A stretch of DNA of 64,000 bases, taken from assembly GCA_021234155.1 (NCBI GenBank), contig JAJEKV010000008.1:23172732-23236731 (forward strand). Reading direction: 5' to 3'. Made by a program: the position numbers and the translations under genes. Shown piece after piece: positions 43,606 to 56,700 of this stretch. The DNA is from Isoetes taiwanensis. Its lineage: Eukaryota > Streptophyta > Lycopodiopsida > Isoetales > Isoetaceae. The notes under the pieces were generated by a model. The model was not told the DNA's origin. It searched no databases and worked only from the letters and a program-made list of their open reading frames with translations. Within the stretch, counting starts at the first letter, position 1. Every line of letters starts with the position of its first letter.

Positions 43606-45500
43606 CTGCATTTTGATGTCCCTGCTTCCAATGTACAGTGTTGCTTTGATGTAATATATAGTTGTATTTTTGATGCCTTTGATGTAACATGTTTCACCAC
43701 ATGATTCACCACATGAGTCACCATGCCAGTTCACCACATGTCACCATACAGCCACCAGCAGCCACTTTCTCGCCTCTTCCCCCGGTAGCCGACATAGGTC
43801 CTTCAACAGTTCTAATTTTTCCTTCCTTTTGCTTAACTTCTCTCGTCCATCAATTCCCTCTCATCATCCTTTGGCTGACATCCGCATCTAAAACCATTAG
43901 GGATGGTAAAACACGAACCTCGGCAACCCAAAGGTCTCGAGAGTTCTTTCCTGCTCTCACCAAAGCAGCACAGCTCGGGAGTAATCCTATGTGGGCTATT
44001 GCAGCTAGCCTACTGGAAGCAAGCATAATTTGCTACTGGGAAGCAGCCTTACAAGCATACAAGACATACTGGTAAGCTCACATGGCCAACTTCACCCCTT
44101 CGATGCGTAAAACCAAGGAATCGAATGAGACACAATGACTAGAGAAGAAGAGCCTCTACTACCCATGGTGCTGTCCCATTTTCACCTACCTGACGATGGA
44201 CATCCTCGTGCAACAGAACATATCTTATGCAACCGGATGAAACATGACCACACGTTAAAGTTTCACCAGAGGGGATGAATTTGTACAATCGAACCTCCCG
44301 CACTTCTCCTTACTCTCACGCTAATCGAACTTTTTTAAGAACGAGCATCTTGGCCTATTTTCGCGCTCGAGTTGACCAGATCGCGTTGAAACCTTTTCTC
44401 CTTAATGGCTACCAAGCCTTTACGCTGACAGTTTTGTTTAGTTATGATAAAGTTGTTTATTAGACCAATTCCTTCATCAGAATAATAGGTTCTATCATCA
44501 CAAGGCCAAGCAGATGCACATGGAGAAGCCGCTATTCCGCTTTGCAAACACCGCATTCATTATGCGGTTTTGGCTCTCCGAATGGGAGGAATGGCAAGCT
44601 GACCCGCACACCGACCGCGATCATAGAAGAGTGACTATGGCGAGCTGGACCCAGATTCTTTGATAGACCACGAAGGCAATGTATATAAGACCGTGAATGA
44701 AAGCACGGTATATAAAGAAGTTTTATTTCTCATGTAATGGTGTAAATATGGTACGTTATTCAAAAGCACTCGGTCCTGACAAGTGCGTCAGTGCTTTCGT
44801 AGGTGCTTTTACCCTCGAAAAGGTTGCCACCACATCGCTTACGATTACCCAGAATAGAACGGATCATCCCGTGGAGTAGGGATCGACAGGATGATCCCGA
44901 ATTGGGAGATGAATTTTCATGTTTATGGATTTCTAGATGGGTCGGACTTTGAGGGAAATTCTTGGTTGTCATTCTTTCAAGATTTCGTAGAACTAGATTT
45001 CCGGTCATCAATTCCAACCAATTCAATCTTTGATTCTGCTCGTATGGCTGATAATTCACTCTGCAATTTCAACTGAATGCCAATCCCAATTAATTCAGAG
45101 CATTGCTATCGTGAGTTGGAGAATTTGTATCCGGATTTTGAAGCCAAGAGGAAGGAGAATCCGTAAAGAGATTGAAACTAAAGGAGCAGAAAACATTGCA
45201 ACCAAATGAGAAGAAGAAGAGAAAACATTTTCTGCAGTTGATAGAAGGTTAAAGAGCTGTCGTTGTTAACTGACTCTCTTTTTAATCCACATTGTGAGAA
45301 TGTTTCGCTGAGAGGATTTAGACAAAGGAGAATTCTTTCTTCAAAGACTTTTGGAAGAAAATACACATTTACCATTGCAAGGAGAATTCATCAGATCCTA
45401 AGAACTCCGCTGTAATGTGCATACCATGATTTCAATGTCCGTATATACCGGTGTCCAAAAAATGCAAAGAAAAACTGATATTTGTAAAGCAAGAAAGAGC
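43606..45500. other. No intact gene recognised
   Basis: CACCACATG repeats lie at 43690-43745. The rest has short open frames only. The far end may include upstream exons of the transposase-like copy B, but none is clear. Confidence 0.35.
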
Positions 45501-45509
45501 ACCTACAAA

Positions 45510-48500
45510 TGGTAAATGTCAAGCTCCGTGTGGATCAACACCGCATCAAGGGTTCTATCTATTCCACTTAAAACCATGCCATGGCATTTCAAGATCCACT
45601 TTAACTGTACGCCCTGGTCAATAATGTTTGGAAGGAAGAGAAGAAAGATGCCCCAGCCAGGGGAAGAAATAGCCACCGGGGAATATTGGGATGAAAATAC
45701 CGTATATCACCTTATAAGAGAAGCACATGTGAGGAAGCATTTGAATGATAAAGGAGAAAATTGATCATCTTATTCATCCGTGTTTAGAGATGACACAGTA
45801 TAGTTTTCGACCATACATTTGAATGCTTTCTTTTCTTTGCTTGTATAACCAACTTTTTCATTGTGCAGGTTCAACTATATCTTTGGTTTCGAAGGAACAC
45901 CCAGATATGAAGATGTCCCAAAGAAGTTTTCGGGAACTCAGCCGCTGTTGCCATTTCGCCAGAAAATTAAAAGAAAGCAGACCATACGCCAATACCTGGT
46001 ATCGAATTTGTAAAGGCAATATCGTCAATACGAGGACAGATCCTCGCGGTGTTCACAAGCGAATGTAAATGTAAGTGCAAAGCTCATGTGTGGCCCGCTG
46101 TGCCCATCTGTATGGCTAAGGAGAACACCATTAAACTCAACCAGTGATTATTGGAGAGTTGCAGCCGTGCTGATAAGAGGAAGAGTGCAAGAACGTGTGT
46201 TTCATGCAGAGACTGTGCCAAAGTGTGGGTTAAAGTAAGCAAGTATGGTTTCTATTTGTACACATACTAAGTAGCATCTAATCTAAACTCGCTTCCGTCT
46301 CGATAGTCTTGGTCATCTTTTTCTCAACAGAGTTATTCTTGTCCGTGTTGTATGCAGTGTCCTCTATTGATGTGGAATGTCAGCTTCACCAAACACACAG
46401 CAGCGGATTGAGTGTTCATGCTCGCAGATATATGTTCTCGAAATTTTAAAGTCCGCTACCTTGAAATAACTTGTTCCCAGAATAAATCACATCAGGCTCT
46501 GCTTTTATTTGAAGCACTAAGGTTTGCGTGCATTCTAAGCGAGTTAAGAGTCTGAATCATGCGATAGAATTCAAAATTGTCCTATTAGAGGATGTGCAAA
46601 ATCTTGATTCTCACAGGACATTGGACCAATTCCTTGACCCACAAGCAGGATCATTTTCAACAAGCTCGACAAAAGACTTCGGCCCACTGACCATTATATT
46701 CTCAAATTTCTTTGAGTTCATGCCAAGATTAAAATCATTTGAAACCAGCCATTAGGTTGTGGCCGTAAAGGAGCCCTAGAGTTCAGACTGCTTTTCTTGA
46801 ATTGGGAAAGTTACTTAACTCATACATCGCCATTGTTTTTATATTAAAAAGGCTAACATGTCCTAAAGAGAGGAAATACAAAAAGTCTAGCCAGTCCAAA
46901 TGGAGTGTATTTGAAAAGGTACTAATCATCGTAAATTCAAGCATACATTTTTAGGAGTTGAGTTAATCATTTGACATTGAACTGTCGTTAAGAAGTCCAA
47001 AAGAAAGACACGCTGTTATCTAAGAAACCCCAAAGGGTTACTAGATTACCTACAAGACGGCAGCCTCTTTGAATTTAATGAGCATGCAAAAAAGACTATG
47101 AAGTCTTTTGTTCCACATAATTATAAAGCTCATTGGCAAGCTAAGGAATTCAAAGAAAAGTCGCTTAAACCATGCCCAGACATAGATACTATTGGTGTTT
47201 CGCCATAGACCTTTGCGTAGTACCACGGATTTAAGATCCAACAGAAGCTCAACTGGCCATACAATGATCAGGTGTCACCCTAGTGTATTAGTTACTTGGC
47301 TATGAGGAAGGAAGAAAGAAGAAGAAGAAGAAAGAAGGAAGAGAGAGGAAGAGAGCTTGAACAAGAAATAAACGTATGACCCCGCCAAGGAGAAGAGAAA
47401 CAAACCCTCAAAAAGTATTGCGAAGGAGACCACTTACATTCCATGATATTTATCAAAACACATGACGAATGAATTTGTCCAACATTGTTCACAAAATGCA
47501 TGCCGATTGGTTGCAAAGTATTGGAATTGGAATATAAGAAACATGTATTTTGGAGAGGATGGTCGTCACGCTCAAGTCTTCAAGACCATTCCATTTTCTT
47601 GCAGATTTTGTATAGAAAGGGTAAGGATCCTCCTTGGCGTGGAATTTTTTGCTAGCCTACATGGTGCAAAGGTGAGCATGATGGTGCTGGTGCAGTTATA
47701 AAGAGGGTACTAACCCAAGAGCAAATGAAGTACAATGGATGCAAACCGGCAGCAGCACATGAGGTTGTTAATTTTCTCCACCAGGCCTTTCAAAATCATC
47801 CGACTGATAATGATATCAAAAGCAGTATTATTCCTTTTTGTTGTTTTAGACAAGGTTGAATTTCGTTGTCTCAAGACTTAAAGAAATTTAAAGACTTGAT
47901 GTTACAAAGTACTGAGGTGCAGTGAGTCTTCCAAACATTGACGATCCGAAAGAATTGAAAATGCCATACCCTTTGAAGGGAACAACAAAGATTCACCGCA
48001 GACGTTACGACAAAGGAAAACCTTGAAGGTAGCTTATAGACCATTAAATGTTTCTTTGCAACCACATCCAATCCGGCGGGATAAATGTGTGTATGTGAGC
48101 TCTAATTGGTGATTGGGAGAACAAAGGAGTTGAGAGTTAAAGGAGCCTAGGAATAATGTGTGACAACATTAAAAATGAAGAAGAGGCCGAAGCTTGATAT
48201 TGAGGAAGAAGAAGAGGATGAAGATGATGCAATGAGTTCCATGCTGTGAAGTGGGGACACTTGTCAGAATGCTTAAGAAGGTAATGAAGAAGGTAGATTT
48301 TATGTGTTTAGGTGCACCGAAGCAAAGAATACTTTGCTAGAAAATTATAAGGATGGATGGGGGAAATGTGTTTGGGGTAGAAGAAGTTATTGTCTCTCGA
48401 CTTTATTACAAACAAATCGTAGTTCAAATTTTGAGCGATGGAGGACAAACTCGAGTAGTGTTTATAGCTATCTTGTAAGATCACAAAGTTTGGATATGTA

Positions 48501-48640
48501 TCTCGATGAAGATGACTTAACATGTATACCCATGGATGAAGACACTCTGCCAACAAATCATAGTGGTATTCCAACTACCCTCATAGAAGGCAATGGATGC
48601 AACCCAGATCAAAAAAGGTATTTTCCCTTTTTGGTTGTTC
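45510..48640 (+). pseudogene. Transposase-like gene, copy B (same family as copy A)
   Basis: In order: SKEHPDMKMSQRSFREL (45900), aligned with TEHPSVMVKQRMFEKLKP of copy A; YKAHWQAKEFKEK; a degraded DFA-Y then GFKIQQKLNWPYNDQV near 47220, aligned with DFAENYTFKEQNEVQSMRW; and GEHDGAGAVIKRVLTQEQMK near 47665, then AAAHEVVNFLHQAFQNH. VFRCTEAKNTLLENYKDGWG and VEEVIVSRLYYKQ near 48310-48430 align with the WMLLCTKAKFEVENDF and GETVVEGIYYRK region of copy A. Many stops and frameshifts make it non-functional. It preserves the GEHDGAGAVIKR stretch, which copy A has lost through an offset repeat. Confidence 0.6.
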
Positions 48641-49120
48641 TAGCATACTGGACTCTCGGCCGCCACGGGAAGACTAAAGCACTTAAAGCACTTACGCGAC
48701 TTACCTGCTACGTGCTTTTCCGGGAGGTAGAGTCTTCAAACACTGCATCGGGAGGCTACCCCCACTGATGCTCGGGAGGTTGCGGAGATTGGAGGAGATT
48801 TGAACAAGAATTGTTGGCGGCTGACGCACTCCTTCAAGGCTGGGAGAATTCCTCTGCTTTCCAATTGCCCTTTGTTGCTTTCCACCATTTCATGCCTTTT
48901 AATGGCAAATTCTTTAAACCCTAAAATGCATTCTGAATTCTTTTTAACCTAGAAGCCGCTTCATCTCCTCGCCTCAATTCGGCCTCGGGCTGATCCATCT
49001 CACGTAGTCGCTAACAAGAAAAAAAAAAAATGGCCGAAGCTGATTATTTCTCCTTTTTATCCTCCTCGCTTTGGGATAATTTTAACCGTGACCGCCCGAT
49101 GGTGGGTTGCCGCTTCGATA
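48641..49120. other. No gene recognised
   Basis: Includes an A run (49020-49030) and a GC-richer stretch next to the LTR. No features supported. Confidence 0.4.
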
Positions 49121-50762
49121 TCGCGATGACGCTCCCTCTACTGTGATAATGGCGGCTCTCACCAGATAGCTACAAATCGTGGAGTTCATCCCCATACCAG
49201 CTCCATGTTAATACAGTGGCTCTTCCACGCGACACCTGCAACCGGACGGGTTCTGGAAGAGTGGAAGGGTCATCAAGACTCCGCCTCGTGGCCTACCTAG
49301 CTGCGAAGCTGCAACATACATGTCGGTGAAAGCACATACATCAACATCATATGACCATCACCAAGGACACCTCCACATATCCGCATAGACAAAGATCAAA
49401 GACATCACATAGTGAACCACCAAGGTCGTAGACTCAAAGGGATGACCGACGGCCATTCCGTGAGTTCATTGCGCATTTAATTCGGCGGCAATGGATTTGG
49501 TTGGGTATATGAACACATGGCTGGGTTGTCTACCCATCCTCCCCGCATTAATTCTTTGCAGATAGGTTGAAGAACCGGGTTGGACCCAGCCCTGATCATA
49601 GCCAAGGCTATAGCCGTTACATCTCCCCGCGTGACCGATGAGGCAGGTAGGTTTCCTCTCCCACCGTGATGATCAACGCCATAGCAGCACTAGAGGACAC
49701 CAACCGCATCGAATTTTAACCCACTTGAAGGGAACTACCACCAATACCAAAGTCTCCACCCCGTACAAGACAACCACCGCACACGTGACCTCGCTGAACC
49801 CCGGTGGCACCGCCGCCAGGCACGGTCCTTATCCCCAACGGCAAAGTCGAACTCATACTCGTGGTGCACGCACCTCGAGTATTAAGCTTAGTCATAAAGG
49901 TTTCCGCAGACTTACATCCCGGTGAGAGCAACCGCTTATGGACACAGAGCCACCCTTATCAACCTGTCTGACCTCAAGAACACAACACAAAGGGCTATCA
50001 GACACAGTCACATCTATAGTGTGCTAGAGAGGCTAACGACATCTACTACCAAAGCTAGGCCCCTACCCCCTTCCCACAAGGAGTTCACGTAGATACATCA
50101 TCACGAAGAACTAAAGAACAAGATCTAATCTATATCATAGAGTTAGGTTCTTTAGTTAGGAATCTCGCTATTTAGAGTTCAGAGGGTTGTTATGGGCAAA
50201 TTTAAGAGGCTAAACTCCACCGTATTCGAGCGGTCAAAATGGGGTTTAGACTACTGAAATCTCGCCTGGCAAACACCCCATCCTGAGTTCCTCCTCCCGA
50301 CCAACCCACCATCCCCGAAATGCCTCAATCAAGGAAACTAATGATGCAAGCCTTCGCATGTAGTTCGGGAGCTGCCTTGGCCTCCCTTGAGGCACCAAAA
50401 ACGAGCCCTTCCAAAACCCCAGAAACTTAAAACAGCAAGTTAGGGTTCTCCCACTTAAATAGACAAGGTGGTTAGGGTTTCCAATTATCCCCGCATGTGG
50501 GATAATTGGGAAAAGGGCCCACTTGCCTTTATGTTGTATTAAATAAAAGTCTACATGGAATGTGTGTGACTCCAATGTGCTCTTCACATGGAAATGTACC
50601 ATTTAATGTAACGTGTACATTGGAAAATGTGCACATTGCACCTATGGTATGGCCCACTTGGCATCAAGGGTCACATGGAAATGTGTGCCCACATTAATGT
50701 GCATTATTGGAAAATGTGCACACACACACGTAATATTCTAGCAAGCTGTTCCCCAGGGGTCA
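49121..50762 (-). repeat. 3' LTR of the retroelement
   Basis: Shares with 58933-60594, in the same order, GAGTTCATCCCCAT, CACATACATCAACATCATAT, CATCTATAGTGTGCTAGAG, TATATCATAGAGTTAGGTTC, TAGGGTTTCCAATTATCCCC and GGAAAATGTGCACA. The outer end on the minus strand starts TGACCCCTGGGG. Differences from the other LTR are many small substitutions and indels. Confidence 0.75.
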
Positions 50763-50770
50763 CCCACTTG
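50763..50770 (-). other. Polypurine-tract candidate
   Basis: On the minus strand, CCAAGTGGG directly precedes the TGACCCC start of the 3' LTR. It is short, but in the right place for plus-strand priming. Confidence 0.35.
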
Positions 50771-53700
50771 GCTACACGCTACGGCGACGCCGGGCCTGGT
50801 GGCGCGGACGGGCAGACAATATACCGCCCCGGAGTTTATACCGCACCGGAACGCCACATTCTCCTTCACCTTGAACAGATGTCGGCCCCAAAGATCGTGG
50901 TTCTCCCCACCTGAATCTTCCTAACCCGGGTAATCAACCCCGATGCATACCATATAATGCCAATATAATACTTACATTTATTACGACACCTTTAAGATAA
51001 TATTTTAAAATCACATACCATTACATTATCGTAGCCAAGTTGTCAAATTTAACTTCTACTAAAATAAGGTATCACTTATTAGTTTCCTTCTATTATCACA
51101 ACATTTAAGTTTATCACAATTTAACACTTTCTATATACAATTATTATTTAAGGTATTCTTCATCTCTTGCAACACATTCAACAAAATTTCAGGTTGCGTG
51201 TCTTCAGACCTTAAAATCCTCAGACGACTTACAATATCTATACCTATTACTACTATCTTCTAATTATTAGAATTACTTATGTAATGTTTAAGATATTATC
51301 TATTTCATATCCCATTAACTTATCACATCATAACTTAACTAATTAAAGGGGTACTATTAACCCTACTTCAATACAACATTTAAGTTTATCAAAGTTTATC
51401 AATTCATACAAAATTTACACTTCTAAGGTACCCTTCATCCCTGGTAAACATTATAACAAAATTTTGTTGTAAGCCTTCAGAAATTTCCATTTTCCTTCTG
51501 CTTGGCCCTCATAGGCTCCACAATTTACCTATTATTAATTATTACAAAAGTAATTTGGTTATATGGTGACCACCCCAATTATTCAATATTTGATGCACGC
51601 TTTAAATTCCTAGGGAAGAGGGTGGATCTTTCCATTATGGTCGGTGAGACAGCCGCCTATATGCCTATATGCCACATGCCTACACCCCAGTTGCCCGCAC
51701 GGTGGAGGATATTATCCTCGTCGTTGGGGCGTGGAAGGATAGATTCCTCCCACGTTATTATATGGGGCTAAAGGTGCCTTTCCTATCAATGCATTCCTTA
51801 ATGACCTCTTTCTTCAGAGGTGGTCGCCTACTTCCAGGGACGAAGTAGATCCTCTAATCTACCTCCACTCGCCCAGCAAACGCTGGGTCATGCTCACATT
51901 GACACATAATCAATTTCAGAGATCACCGTAGTGGTCTCATCATCGTACGAAACGCATGCAATCCATGGCTTGCATAGGTTGCATGCCAGGATAATCTTAA
52001 CTGGACACATGAAACTAATCTAAACACAAATCGACATGCCTCGAGCCAATTTTTTTCCCTCGCCCTCACGCTGTGATTAACATAATTACCCTATGTAATA
52101 TTTATGAATTAACATTATCATAGTATCGATGTTATCATTCGAAGGTATACTATATTTACCTGCTTTGCAACATTTAAATTCATACTTCTCCTCCTAGATC
52201 TAATTAGGCTGCCCAACAACCCCATTTAGACCCATTGTATTACAGACGGTATTTTAATTATCATACACAAGCACCAGATGTGCTTTATTCTCTTCCTGGT
52301 CCTACATTACCTTTGGAAGTATATCCCAAGATGCACTTAAGTATATCCTAATTTATTTTCTATTTATATTATAAGGACCTATAGCTATCCTTAGAAGGAA
52401 TTGTGAACTTTGCTAAGGATTAATTAACATGCTACCTCACATTATCAAGCAGTTATTTAACTTATTTCTAGTCATGTCATATACGTATAAATAATTCTTA
52501 TGCAACAATAGGGTTCATATTTAACTTATCAATAAGACACATTATTTATAATACATGCGATACTTGCATAAAATGCATCCACTCATTGGAGTCAGGTTCT
52601 ATAGTTTTGTTCCATTCGTTGGTGTAGTTCGGCTACTACGCCATTCCGGGATGTTTGAAGGCCTCGAAGCTATCTATCTATCTATCTTACGCTTATTGGC
52701 CGCCATTGCCTGAAGAATTTCATTCCCAATGGCCCACACCGATGCAAGCACGTGCTCAATCATAAGATTGAGCCCCACTTCAAAAAGAAAATGGTCCCGC
52801 ACTCCCTTCAATGACATTGCACACAACGGCCATATCTATTCTCTCCCCAAGAGGTTGCACGCCTTACTTAGCGCATAGTTACTAGCCTTATTGAATATAT
52901 ATAACCACATCTAAGATGGATGCACATATTATGTTATCATTTATTTCAATATAATTGTGGTTATCTACTTCTGCTAGGAATCCATTCTAACCACAAGGTT
53001 TTGTCATGACGACACCTTTGTGTCTCAAAAGACTATTTGATTACTATAATTCTATTTTAGATGTACCTTGCATGTACTATTATTTATTATTCTAGAGATT
53101 CCCCTTTTCTGTTAATATTTAAACTCTGAATATTCCTACCAATTCCAATTGATGCTTCATCGTAAATGCTGCCCCATTTGTTAGATATTCTTTTCTTTCT
53201 CGTTGATTATTCTTTGAGATACTAGATTTATACATGGTCAACAATTATCCTAGTAGTGACTCTTCTAGCTAGGAGAGATCAATCTCACCAAGTGGCTTCA
53301 AGATGTCTCATAACAATCATGTATAATTTTAGTTACCTTGGCGCTCTTCCAATAAGGCAATCCTTTCAACGGTAGAATATCCGAATTGGGTTTTCATCTC
53401 AATATGGATAAAAACATATTTAACCTACTAGGCCCTGTGGCTTTAGATCCTTGAGAGCTTGCCAGAAGCTCATCCACCTCGCTGCCCCGCTGGAAGGAGC
53501 AAGGTAACGCTCTCCCAGTCGCCGACATCGCAATTTCTTGACGCTGGCTCTCTTGATGGTAGAGGTTGACTTTGTTCGCCAGAAGCCTCTGTGTTGCTGG
53601 TGGCTTGATGGTGTAGTTGATCATTTGAATCTTGCATGCCGCTTTCAAATGCCTCGAAAAGTGGCGCTTGAAAGAGATCTTTCATCTTGAACTCTTTGTC

Positions 53701-56700
53701 TTGGCAGCTAAAGGATGACTCTCAGATCCGGGATGTTGTTTCTTCACTCCATCGATGTCTCATAATGGGCCGAGTCCTTCTTGTCGCTATCGTGGTTAAT
53801 CAAGAGTTGACTATGTTGATTGTTTCACCGCAACTTGTACATCTCTTTGATGTGTTTACGCAGGAGGGAAAGAAGGAACTATACATGCAAAAACATATAG
53901 CTATAATCACAATTACTACTAGAGCTATTAGGTCCCCTTGTGCTCTTCGAAGTTGCACACCTACCGCCGCATGTCATTGGTGCCCATTGGTGTTGATGAT
54001 CTGGTATTCTATTTGTAATCACCATACCCGGGCAACTTGTTGATATACTTGGCCTCCGATGTTTGTCGCCAGGCACAACCGCTTGCATCACATTCTAACT
54101 AAGGTGTGCTTGTCGCTGATGCTCGACATTTCACCGCTTCTTGATCCCCGCTCTGCACACCGTTCTCATGATACCTGTTTGAAGCTACGCCTCTTGAGGT
54201 CATCGCGGGCGACCTCTTTGGCTATAATTCCTCCTGATACCTTCTTCTCAGCTTGTTCTTTGGTTTCATCCTTGTTCACCGTTGCATGTAAGGCCAGGTA
54301 GTCATCGCTCACCACCTAGTTGGTTCTCCATCGAAGCTTCCAAACTTCAGCTGCTTTGATCCCTCGGACACATGTTTGACGTTGTCACCGCCTGTTCATG
54401 CCGCCTTTCTTGTTCTGAGGTACCTTCCGTGACTTTTGATTGTGCTCACGCTTTGATCCTCCCTGCCTGGAAGCTCGTGGAAGAAGTCGGTTGTTGTGCA
54501 CTTCTCCATTCTTCGCCTTCCCACCTTTGTCCTTCTATGCATTTCGGGTTTCTTTGGGCAAGGCATCATGACTCTCCTCCCTCGATGGTCTGCTTGTTCG
54601 ATGATGGATCCTTATCTCGCAGCCTTTGACCTTTGCGCTAGGGAAGAAGTACCTCGCCTTTAGATATACTTCTTGTCGTTGAATAGCCCGGCATATCTTT
54701 GAACTCTTTCACCGGTGCTTGCCATATCCTTGTCGTTATATACGCCGAACGCTTCACCTTGCATACGCTTTGATCGCCACATGTCAGAGATATGGTCGCT
54801 TCTTCTCTCTTCTAATTACTGGTAGGAGAGACCGGGACGTCACACCTAGTTGCTGAAGGCATCCGCCCCTCACGCTGTGCCTTCGTAAGTGCATCTCTCC
54901 ATCTAATACACGCGGTCATAGCGCATCACCCTATATTACCACAAGGTGGGATTATGCATCGCCGTAGATGTTGCCTCTTAGTTTACCGCATGCTCCGGTG
55001 TTCTTCCATTGCTGGAGGCCACCATGTCATAAGTTCGCTGGCAAGCACCGCTGGCTAAGAGGTAGTGGTTATACCGGGACGAGCGTCCCGTGCTCGCTGC
55101 TGATCTTGACATGATCGGTGTTGTTCTTATTCAATATCGGGTGGCCGAAGCGCCTCGCTTTTGAGGGCATCAAGTGTTTGAGTTGCCATTTGTTGGCCTC
55201 AGTCGTTTCTCCCTCGTATTGCTCTTCCATTTTGATTCAAATATAGTTGTGCTCTCCTGCTTCCTCCTTTTGGTAGTCGGGCGAAGGGAGCTTCTTTGAT
55301 CTAAGCACTAAATCAGAAAACATGACTCTAAACTGCGGTTTCCACTACATATGTGACACATCACTACTGGGATTTTAATTCATCCACTTTTTGCAAAACA
55401 ACCAAGATCTACCCAATTATTTATACCTCTTTTAGGCTTCCCTTCCTCGACAAGGCTTTTGACTTCCGGTTTGCCGTGATCTTCTTTAATTCTCGTTGAC
55501 TGGATCTGGAGATGCTGCTACTATTAAGTTGAGCTTTATGTCTGATCCGAGCTGATCACCTCGCTAAGCGTAATCGTTCGGCCGGAGCGTGATCCCTGAA
55601 AAGATGCGCTCCTCCTTTGTTGTGTATGTTCGTCGCGAATGCGGTAAATCAGCCACGCCCCTAACATGGCAGGTTATGTAAGATTACGTGCCATTGATCG
55701 AAGCTGGAGTAGGTCACTGCTGTTGCAAAGGCCGTATTCTTGAATGTCTTCAAGTTTCAGGATCGTAATGCGTATCATTAATCCCCGCGAAAGTTGAATT
55801 CTCGAAAGTGCTACTCGTTGTTTTGGGCTGTTTTATTCCGCAGGTGGCTCAGGCTCGAAGTGTGGTCATCTCCATTGCCCTATCATAGCTCCTTCGTCGC
55901 CTTTGCGATTTATGAAATTACCGGGCACGCCTCCTCCGGCCTTTGGGTCCTAACCATTCGGAAGTCTCGTGACTCTGACGTAGTAAAGTCAGCCCTTCCT
56001 TTGTTTCTAGTAATTCCTGGGTCCCGAATCTGCTTGAGCCGACATTCTCCTTGGTCTTGGCCTGCGCCTATTAGCTGTGCCTCGAAGTCGGAACTTTGAT
56101 ATGCGCTTCCTCCTCTCTCATGGTCTCCCACCTTTTGGTCCGAGAAAGTTCTCCCCGCCGGTGCAAGGAGCTGGAGGCTCATCTTGGTCAGCCTTAGGTG
56201 CTTTGTGGTTGCCTAGCTTGTTACTCCTTTTGTTGACGCTAGGCGCTTTGAGTCATTGGCTGGTCGCGGGTGATCTTCCTCCTGCTTTCATTCTCGTGGT
56301 TTCATGAGTTGTTCTCATGGAAGATTATGCCCCTCTCGCTCCTAGCTCGTGATGCGTTAACGCGACATCAACATGCCCAACATCTTCCCTGCATCTGTAT
56401 TTTTGTTGTCTCGCTGCTTCTTCCATTTGGAAACCCGTGCGCGCCGAGTTGCGCAAAGCGCTTGAGATCCTCTTTTTCCATGTGAGCTCGTGGACTGGTA
56501 GCCGGGAGGTTGACATCTAGAACATTCTTGGTGCCGCTAATACCTCAATATTCTTCCTACTGATGGAGATTGGATGATAGGTCTGGGTGGTGTCTCCGTT
56601 TCTACTGCTTGTCGGTTGAGGTGTTTGTCGCTGTGCTTCCCCCTTGGGTCTCCCAGCTTTCGTCTCCTCTCCCATTCTGCTTGTGCGCTGGCTGGGACCT

